64,000 bases of DNA, from assembly GCA_024760905.1 (NCBI GenBank), contig CM045735.1, positions 34,325,749 to 34,389,748 on the forward strand, given 5' to 3'. Both the position numbers and the translations under genes were made by a program. Source of the stretch: Plotosus lineatus (Eukaryota; Chordata; Actinopteri; Siluriformes; Plotosidae). This document shows positions 56,318 through 64,000 of this stretch, in pieces. A model generated the notes under the pieces. The model was given only the letters and a program-made list of their open reading frames with translations, ran no database searches and had not been told where the DNA came from. Numbering within the stretch: the stretch's first letter is position 1; each line of letters opens with the position of its first letter.

Positions 56318-56767
56318 CTACAGTGCAGACACATGCACAAGTGGAAGGACTCATATATTGTACAGTGTCATAAATAACTCTTATATCGTCACTGAAATGC
56401 GAGACGTCTATAAAAGAGGAGCGACATGCACTTCTTGAGCAAGACTTAAAGCCGGGGCTATAGCTGGAAAAAAAATAAATTTATCATCACCATTGCTACT
56501 TGTTGCTATGGTGACTGGTAAAGTTTGTTATTACTAAAACCTATGAGACCGATAATATGTTGGAGACTCATTCCAAGAAACGATTCTGTTGTGTTAATTT
56601 TTTTTTCTTGAGACAGGGTTTGCTTATAACACACATTATGTAAATCACCACTCACATTTTTTAATATGTTGCTGTGCTCTTATTATGTAGCTCTGCACCA
56701 CTTGCCCTATTATTTAGGTTTAATGTACATTTTCTTTAATTCTCTGCTTTACACTGCTGTGTATGTA
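56318..56767. other. whrn intron DNA upstream of the linker exon
   Basis: No exon or repeat recognised before Tc1 C6. Confidence 0.5.
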
Positions 56768-58292
56768 CTCGTCCTTCTCAAAAAATTAGCATATTGCGAT
56801 AAAGTTCAATATTTTCTCTAATGTACTGATAAAAATTAAATTTTCATATATTTTAGATTCATTGCACACCAACTGAAATATTTCAGGTCTTTCTATTGTT
56901 TTAATACTGATGATTTTGGCATACAGCTCATGAAAGCCCAAAATTCCTATCTCAAAAAATTAGCATATCATGAAAAGGTACTCTACACGAGCTATTAACC
57001 TAATCATCTGAATCAACCAATTAACTTTAAACACCTGCAAAAGATTCCTGAGGCTTTTAAAAACCCCCAGCCTGGTTCATTACTCAAAACCGCAATCAGG
57101 ATGTCCAGAAGGCCATCAATGACACCCTCCAGCAAGAAGGTAAGACACAGAAAGAAATCTCTGAGTGAATAGGCTGTTCCCAGAGTGCTGTATCAAGGCA
57201 CTTCAGTGGGATGTCTGTGGGGAGGAAAAAGTGTGGCAGAAAACGCTGCACAACCAGAAAAGGTGACCAGACCCTGAGAAAGATTGTGGAGAAGGGCCGA
57301 TTCCAGACCTTGGGGGACCTGTGGAAGCAGTGGATTGGGCTACAGGTGCCGCATTCCCCAGGTCAAGCCACTTTTGAACCATAAACAGCGGCATAAGCGC
57401 CTGACCTGGGCTACAGAGAAGCAGCACTGGATTATTGCTCAGTGGCCCAAAGTACTTTTTTCGGATGAAAGCAAATTTTGCATGTCATTCGGAAATCAAG
57501 GTGCCAGAGTCTGGAGGAAGACTGGGGAGAAGGAAATGCCAAAATGCCTGAAGTCCAGTGTCAAGTACCCAGAGTCAGTGATGGTCAGGGTGCCATGTCA
57601 GCTGCTGACATGCTGGTGTTGGTCCACTGTGTTTTATCAAGGGCAGGGTCAATGCAGCTAGCTATCAGCAGATTTTGGAGCACTTCATGCTTCCATCTGC
57701 TGAAAAGCTTTATGGAGATGAAGATTTCATTTTTCAGCACGACCTGGCACCTGCTCACAGTGCCAAAACCACTGGGAAATGATTTAATGACCATGGTATT
57801 ACTGTGCTCAATTGGCCTGCCAACTATCGAGAATCTGTGGGATATTGTGAAGAGAAAGTTGAGAGACACCAGACCCAACACTGTGGATGAGCTTAAGGCC
57901 ACTATCGAAGCATCCTGGGCCTCTGTAACACCTCAGCAGTGCCACAGGCTGATTGCCTCCATGCCACACCGCATTGAAGCAGTCATTTCTGCAAAAGGAT
58001 TCCCGGCCAAGTATTGAGTGCATAACTGAACATAATTATTTGAAGGTTGACTTTTTTGTATTAAAAACACTTTTTTTAATTATTGGTCGGATGAAATATG
58101 CTAATTTTTTGAGATAGGAATTTTGTGTTTTGATGAGCTGTGTGCCAAAATTATTAGTATTAAAACAATAAAAGACCTGAAATATTTCAGTTGGTGTGCA
58201 ATGAATCTAAAATATATGAAAGTCTAATTTTTATCAGTACCTTACAGAAAATAATGAACTTTATCACAATATGCTAATTTTTTGAGGACTAG
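56768..58292 (+). mobile_element. Tc1-like element C6
   Basis: Ends CTCGTCCTTCTCAAAAAATT and TTTTTTGAGGACTAG, with TA on both sides (56766-56767, 58293-58294). Transposase pieces: CGRKRCTTRKGDQTLRKIVE (about 57230-57300), YRCRIPQVKPLL with VLFSDESKFCMSF (57284-57661), and [20 protein letters not shown] to the end GFPAKY at 58017. It shares the 34-bp deletion. It also lost the DLNPI codons just before ENLWD (CCTGCCAACTATCGAGAATC) and the start codon region. Confidence 0.9.
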
Positions 58293-58294
58293 TA

Positions 58295-59115
58295 TATCCG
58301 TTATATAGTGTGTTACCCTTGTGTTAAGACGTTGTCTCTGTGATCTTTGTGTTTACACTGTTTTGCAGACTTTTGTAACCCTAAGCAAATATGTTTGGTC
58401 AGAAGCGTAAGCCTACTAGCATGGGTGCAAGTCTCATACACAGAGATGAATTAACTATCTGCTTGGATTGGCGCAATCTACCATGCATACACAGTTAAGC
58501 AAAGAGAGTTGTAAAATGAATGAAAACCCGAATCCAGAAAAGAAAGAGAACTCTCCGCTCTGCTGCTGATTCACATCAGTGCAGGCTGAGTACTAAACAA
58601 GTTCAATGGCGCCCTTGAAAGATTGGCAGTTCGTATAACCCGCACTTTGTTTCAAGCACAGGAAGTAAACTACTTTCGGTATTAAGTGCCTCACATATTG
58701 TAAGTGTTGATTGGCTGTTTTAAGCTTCATGCAAGTGAATTGGCTCAGCTTCATATAATGTGACCTGGCTCAGCTTCATGTAAAGTGACCATCCATCAAC
58801 CATCAAAACCATTTATAAGCAGAAAGATTGCATCACAGTGCATGTTAAAGGTTGTATTTGATACTGTATTTGCTATTTGATAAGTGAATTTGATTAAAAT
58901 TTATCTATTTGAAATTATTTTGCTTGAATTTAATTTATTTGAAATTAATGTTGATATTATTTGATAATATTTTACAATGTTATAATAATTGATATAGGGG
59001 TGCTTTATGAGATATGGTAATAGTATTTATGGATGTATAGTACAGTATGAGCGTCATACATCACTGTAACAACTTCGGCCGTCCAGAACCAATTAAAAAC
59101 ATAAGTCGGGGAGTG

Positions 59116-59118
<3 letters not shown>
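58295..59118 (+). repeat. Dispersed repeat R-alpha, copy 2
   Basis: ATATCCGTTATATAGTGTGT, TTACCCTTGTGTTAAGACGT, GGCTGAGTACTAAACAAGTT and GGCCGTCCAGAACCAATTAA. The first about 745 bp match 8721-9257 reversed, apart from a different middle. The right end CATAAGTCGGGGAGTGTCT is reminiscent of Tigger termini. Confidence 0.6.

Positions 59119-59178
<60 letters not shown>
59119..59178. repeat. (TA)n(CA)n microsatellite
   Basis: About 25 TA units then CACACATA, touching the P2 left terminus. Confidence 0.95.
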
Positions 59179-59179
<1 letters not shown>

Positions 59180-60154
59180 AGTCGGCCCCCAACTTTCGAA
59201 ATTAACCCGTTCCGGAGCCCTTTTCGTAACCCGGGGATTTCATAAGTAGGGGTCGCATCTTACATGTTCAATGCCTAATTCGTTCCAAGGCTCCAGTCTT
59301 TGGACTGGATAAACCCCATAAACCCTTTAAAAATGATAAAAGTACACAAATTTTGGATGAAATATGTGTTAAAAGTAAAAGAAAATTATTTATTATACCA
59401 TTTAAACATTTTATTAAAATATTAAATCATTTTATTAACATATTTATTAATTAAACCATTATTAAACATTTTTTATTAACACACACACACACACACCTCT
59501 CTATCTCTTTTTCTCTCTTTTTTCTTTCTCTCTCTTGCCCGTGCGCTGCGGGCCACGCCCACAAGACCTGGAATCCAAAGCGCATTCCCTACTTGACAAT
59601 CTCAACTTTAATTTGATTCCTTGAGGGATCGGAATACCAGATGAGCTCAAATACGCCCACATTTATTAAACATTTACTGAATTAAACAACATAAAAAACT
59701 AAAGTGTTATTCCTTCTCTCTCGCTCTCTCTCTATCTCTCGTGTGCGCGCTGCGGGCCACGCCCACAAGACGTGGAATTCAAATCGCATTCCCTGCTTGA
59801 CAAACTCAACTTTAATTTGATTCCTTGAGGGATCGGAATTCTAGATGAGCTCAAATGCACCTACATTTATTAAACATTTACTGAATTAAAACAACTTAAA
59901 AAACTAAACTAAAAACTAAAGAGTGAAGCTTCCTTCTGTCTCGATCTGGGAGGCCAGCGGGCAGGATGTTGAAAGGCAGCCAATGAGAGAGCAACTCACG
60001 CGTTGTGTGAAATTTTGATTGGCGCATTTGAATTTTGAATTTCTTTTCGTAAGAGGGGGTTGTGTCGTATCTCGGGGACGGAAACTCAGGAAAACTTTTT
60101 TTGTAACCCGGGGATTTCGTACACAGGGGGTCTTCATAAGTTGGGGGCCGACTG
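59179..60154 (+). mobile_element. Pogo-like MITE P2, complete
   Basis: Terminal inverted repeats CAGTCGGCCCCCAACTT and AAGTTGGGGGCCGACTG are perfect over 17 bp. TA lies on both sides (59177-59178, 60155-60156). It is 976 bp with no transposase. The interior has two units (around 59500-59700 and 59720-59900) carrying CTGCGGGCCACGCCCACAAG and GAGCTCAAAT-C-CC-ACATTTATTAAACATTTACTG, the reverse of the P6 units. Confidence 0.87.
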
Positions 60155-60163
60155 TATATATAA

Positions 60164-60332
60164 CAGTAGGCCCTTGACGACTCACGGTTTTGCACTCGCG
60201 CCCCCACATATTCCTGGATCGCTGAGTAACTGTCATGTGATTCAAATTTAGCCAATGGCTGTTCTCCCTTCTGCCAATTGGTTAAGATGTACACCCCCCC
60301 TTTTTTTTTCCACGCCCACTTTGTGCATGTGC

Positions 60333-60365
<33 letters not shown>

Positions 60366-60370
60366 AATTA
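60164..60370 (+). mobile_element. Pogo/Tigger-like fragment P3
   Basis: ACAGTAGGCCCTTGACGACT, then CACGGTTTTGCACTCGCG and ATGTGATTCAAATTTAGCCA; the left 170 bp of the P1/P4 family followed by (GT)n at 60335-60363. Confidence 0.65.
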
Positions 60371-60621
60371 CAGTACTCCCTTGACTATTCTCGGTTTTGC
60401 ACTCACGGCTTTGCATATTCGCGGATTGCGGAGCAACTGTCACGTGATTCAAATTCAGCCAATGGCTGTTCTCCCACCTGCTGATTGGTTGAGATGATGT
60501 AACACCCCTTTTTCCTCATTAGCGCACACTTTATGCCTGTGCTTTTTTTAGAATGTGTTTTTAATTACAGTTAAGCTCCATAATTCCACCCAAACACTGT
60601 GCACTTCCTTAGGCTTCTGGT

Positions 60622-60729
60622 AAGGCACCGAAACGCCAGAAAAAGGTAATGACGCTGCATGAAAAAGTAGAACTGCTTGATATGATTCAGGAGGGAAAAC
60701 GTTTTGCTGCAGAAGTACTAAGAAGTTGA
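60622..60729 (+). pseudogene. Tigger/pogo transposase N-terminal fragment
   Basis: Thirty-five codons, KAPKRQKKVMTLHEKVELLD then MIQEGKRFAAEVLRS, and a TGA at 60727-60729. The TLxEKVELLDxIxxGKxxAA pattern is the psq/CENP-B-type helix-turn-helix that opens pogo-family transposases and binds the terminal repeats. The DDE domain is absent. It identifies P1, P3 and P4 as pogo-related. Confidence 0.75.
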
Positions 60730-60794
60730 CTGTTGTGTGAAACAAGGTCATCATCAGAATGGAACCTGCCTAAGTATTCTGGATACTTCTAGTT

Positions 60795-61221
60795 TAGGGG
60801 TCGGCAACCTTTGCCATTCAAAGAGCCATTTGGACCCATTTTCCACATTAAAGAAAATACTGGGAGCCACAAATCCTTTTTTGACATTTAAAATCAAATA
60901 ACACTGCATATAATGTTGTTCCCCTTTTCCCTTCATGCAACAGTGTGTTGCATTGATTTAAACGACTGCAGAGATAATTAAATTATTATTCTGCTTACAA
61001 CAAAAACATTTAGATTAAAAAAAAAAATTGCCAGCCTCCCACGCGACACTAATTAGGATTAAGCGGTTCAGAAAATTAATGAATGTGTCGAGTCCTTCTT
61101 GTATTTTTATAAAGAAAAAGTATACCTATCCAACGAAGCGAGGACGATGTGAGGTGCTTCCGATGTGAGTAAATAAGCGGCATTTTCTTTTTTCAGTTGA
61201 GCCATGGGTTGCCGACCCCTG
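60795..61221. mobile_element. hAT element H3, deletion derivative of the H4 family
   Basis: TAGGGGTCGGCAACCTTTGC at left and GGGTTGCCGACCCCTG at right. Shares with H4 the terminal 200 bp (TTCAAAGAGCCA-TTGGACCC, AAGAAAA-ACTGGGAGCCACA), the internal S1-like piece and CCTTCTTGTATTTTTATAAA. At 427 bp it lacks the transposase remnant. A target duplication is not evident. Confidence 0.8.
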
Positions 61222-61359
61222 ATAGAATGCAATGCAAAGTAAAATAATGCAATACGTCTTCCTAGTGGGCATTTTTTGAAAACTACAGTGCTGTATGTTT
61301 AATAGAACGGATTATATTACTCAGTTAGAGTTTATATAGACTGTATATATAATGTTATC

Positions 61360-61360
<1 letters not shown>

Positions 61361-61429
<69 letters not shown>

Positions 61430-61435
61430 TACATA
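61361..61435. repeat. (TA)n microsatellite
   Basis: About 35 TA units between P4 and P5. Confidence 0.95.
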
Positions 61436-61449
61436 TATCTTCATATATA

Positions 61450-62163
61450 CAGTGAGTCGTCGACTTACGACCTATGCGAGTTACGTCTGATCAACTTTAC
61501 GACCGCAAAAGTGGTGAAGCATGATTCATGGCAGTGCGAGTGTTGCATACGCCAGTTGTTTGTGCGACCGGCAGCACCAGCATCTTAAAAGGTCAAGCAG
61601 GAGATGATGCAGCTTCACTTTCTAACTGCTCAGAGTAAATCTATTCATTTACTTTCAATGCCACGTCACGTCACGATCCTTTCTGTGTGAGCGGGTCCCC
61701 TGAAACTCTAATTTTATTGGACTCACACGCTGCTGTGTTTATGTGACAGGAAGCGCGTCCCAAGTTTTGGCAATCGGCTGCTCTGCGGGTTGAAGTTTTT
61801 CCATGTCTGTCCTTTTGTGCTTGCTTGCCAACTGTGCTTGGCTTCGTGGAAATGAGCCAATCAAAATGAGGGAAATTTATCTCTTTACTCAAACAAAATG
61901 CGCAGTCTGTGGCTGTTGTTATAATCCAATAAAATTGGAGTTTGAAACTATCGGACCCACCCACACAGTGGAGTACAGAAAGGATTGGCTCTCCGCTGCG
62001 TGTCACAGTGACGTGGAATTGAAAATAGATGTACAGATTTAAATGCGTGAGATTTATTCATCTGTTTTTGTTTGGTGCGAGTGTATTTGGATGGAAAGTC
62101 GACATACGACCAGATCGAGTTACGACCGATCTGCCAGAACCAAACGCGGTCGACGACTCACTG
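61450..62163 (+). mobile_element. Pogo-like MITE P5, complete
   Basis: Terminal inverted repeats CAGTGAGTCGTCGAC and GTCGACGACTCACTG are perfect over 15 bp, with TA on each side (61448-61449, 62164-62165). Length 714 bp. Subterminal TTACGACC motifs occur at both ends (61466, and 62121 with GTTACGACCGATC), as possible transposase-binding repeats. No coding region recognised. Confidence 0.85.
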
Positions 62164-62165
62164 TA

Positions 62166-64000
62166 TATGTTGTCTTCAAGGAGGAGTTCAAACAGGCTTT
62201 GAGTGGTCAGGAAGTGCTTCCAGATGACTGGACAACTACAGCTAATGTGATCAGGGAGACAGGAGAGTAGGAGAGGACTTGGTGTGTCATCTGGAAGGAG
62301 AGTAGATAAGGAGACTTGGTGGTGGAATGAGGAAGTGCAGGAGTGTGTACAAGCTTCACTAAGAAGAAGTGGCACATTGAGAGGACTGAAGCGAGTAAAC
62401 AGGAGTACAGGGAGACACAGCGTAAGGTGAAGGTAGCGGTGTCAAAGGTCAAACAGAGGCTGTATGATAGGCTGAACAGTAAGGAGGGAGAAAATTATTA
62501 ATACAGGGTGGCACAGCGAGATGGGAAGGACATGCAGCAGGTTAGAGTGATTAAGGACAGAGTGGAAATGTATCGACTGATGACAGAAGTGTGCTGGGAA
62601 GATGGAAAGAGTACTTTGAAGAGCTAATGAATGAGGAAAATGACAGAAAAAAGGGTAGAAGCGGTGACCATTGAGGACCAGGGAGTAGCAAAGATTAGTA
62701 AAGCTGAAGTGAGGAGGGCATTGAAGAGGATGAAGAGTGGAAAGGCAGCTGGTCCTGAGGACATACCGGTGGAGGTATGGAAGTGTCTAGGAGAGGTAGC
62801 AGTAGATTTTCTGACAAGAACATTCTACAAGGTCTTAGAAAGTGAGAGGATGGAGGAGAAGTGTGCTGGTGCCCATTTTTAAGAACAAGGGAGACGTGCA
62901 GAATTGTGGCAACTACAGGGGGATAAAGTTGATGAGCCATACAATGAAGTTATGGGAAAGAATAGTGGAAGCTAGACTAAGGGCAGAGGTTAGTATTTGT
63001 GAACAACAGTTTGGTTTCATGCTAAGAAAGAGCATCACAGATGCAGTGTTTGCTTTGAGGATGTTAATAGAGAAGTACAAAGAAGGTCAGAGGGAGCTGC
63101 ATTGTGCCTTTGTGGATTTGAAGAAAGCATATGACAGGGTGCCAAGTGAGGAACTGTGGTATTTCATGAGGAAGTCTGGAGTGGCAGATAAGTATGTTAG
63201 AGTGGTGCAGGACATGTATGAGAGATGTAAGATAGTGGTGAGGTGTGCTGTTGGTGTGACTGAAGAGTTCAATGTGGAGGTGGGACTGCATCAAGGGTCA
63301 GCTCTGAGCCCTTTCTTATTTGCTATGGTGATGGACAGGCTGACAGACGAGGTTAGAGAAGAATCCCCATAAACTATGATCTTTGCAGATGACATTGTGA
63401 TCTGTAATGAGAGCAGAGAACAAGTGCAGGAAAATCTAGAGAGGTGGAGGTATGCCCTGGAAAGGAGAGGAATGAAGGTTAACCTCAGTGAGACAGAATA
63501 CATGTGTGTGAACGAGAAGGACCCAAGAGGAACAGTGAGGTTAAAGGGAGCAGAGATGAAGAAGGTGGAGGATATTAAGTACTGAGGCTCAACAATTCAG
63601 AGCAACGGAGAGTGTGGAAAAGAGGTGCAGAAGCGTGTGCAGGCAGGTTGGAAAAAACTGTCCGGTGTGATGTGTGATCGGAAGATATCGGCAAGAATGA
63701 AAGGAAAAGTGTACAAAACGGTGTTGAGGCCAACAATGTTGTTTGGTTGAGAAACAGTGGCACTGAGGAAAAGACAGGAGGCAGAGCTGGAGGTAGCAGA
63801 GACGAAAATGTTGAGGTTCTCTTTGGGAGTAACGAGGATGGATAGGATTAGGAATGAGCACATCAGAGGGACAGCACATGCAAGATGTTTTGGAGACAAA
63901 GTCAGAGAGGCTAGATTGAGATGGTTTGGACGTGTACAGAGGAGGGATAGTGAGTATATTGGTAGTAGGATGCTGAGGTTGGAACTACCAGGCAGAAGGC
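62166..64000 (+). mobile_element. RTE LINE fragment R6, runs off the window
   Basis: It begins inside the APE-RT linker (GTTGTCTTCAAGGAGGAGTT) right after P5 and continues through RT to the window end. Pieces: VVFKEEFKQALSGQEVLPDD, then LKRMKSGKAAGPEDIPVEVW (62631-62882), SVLVPIFKNKGDVQNCGNYR, HCAFVDLKKAYDRVPSEELW, GLHQGSALSPFLFAMVMD (62842-63372), a TAA at 63370-63372, then MIFADDIVICNES (63376-63585) and C-terminal pieces to GRVQRRDSEYIG-like sequence. It has many stops and indels, so it is older than R2 and R5. Confidence 0.87.

Larger units (their letters stand above)
60371..61350 (+). mobile_element. Pogo/Tigger-like element P4, split by hAT H3
   Basis: Left terminus CAGTACTCCCTTGACTATTC preceded by TA. 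The body matches P1. It is interrupted by H3 at 60795-61221 and resumes with GTGGGCATTTTTTGAAAACT. The right terminus is lost before the (TA)n at 61361. Confidence 0.7.

Overview
The window is vertebrate and almost certainly teleost DNA. It has spliced exons, (CA)n and (TA)n microsatellites, and a transposable-element mix typical of fish: Tc1-like and pogo/Tigger-like elements, hAT elements, an RTE-type LINE, other APE-type LINEs, tRNA-derived SINEs and an endogenous retrovirus. The species cannot be named from the sequence. The only host gene recognised is the 3' end of whirlin (whrn) on the minus strand. Its three last coding exons are at 56151-56317, 55542-55664 and 30572-30754. They join in frame to give the last 156 residues, including the complete third PDZ domain. 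The intron inside PDZ3 is about 24.8 kb and is packed with repeats.

Layout. 1-3620: 3' part of a decayed retrovirus (pol, collapsed env, polypurine tract, 3' LTR). 3640-5604: LINE N1. 5604-9257: composite of a Tc1 copy, an RTE fragment and repeat R-alpha. 9332-14653: a pogo/Tigger element, then a Tc1 copy carrying a SINE and a ZBED-like hAT. 15080-15911: MITE M1. 16095-19233: near-intact RTE LINE. 19558-23597: SINE-like repeats, a Tc1 copy and a LINE tail. 23600-25284: RTE 5' half, reversed. 25285-30571: mostly low-repeat DNA downstream of whrn, with a small hAT and a palindromic SINE. 30572-56317: whrn terminal exons and introns, holding LINEs N2 and N3, RTE copies R4 and R5, two Tc1 copies, SINEs and several MITEs. 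56768-64000: a Tc1 copy, R-alpha, pogo-like elements, a small hAT, and a 5'-truncated RTE that runs off the end.

How the parts relate. The RTE LINE appears six times and seems recently active: one copy is a single base short of an open APE-RT frame. A tRNA-headed SINE (here S2) carries pieces resembling both the 5' leader and the 3' end of this LINE, so it is probably copied by LINE machinery. The Tc1 family appears six times, and five copies share one frameshifting deletion. That suggests a defective lineage moved by a transposase supplied from elsewhere. No retroviral, LINE or transposase reading frame in the window is fully intact. No prokaryotic-type system, CRISPR array or free-standing RNA gene was found.
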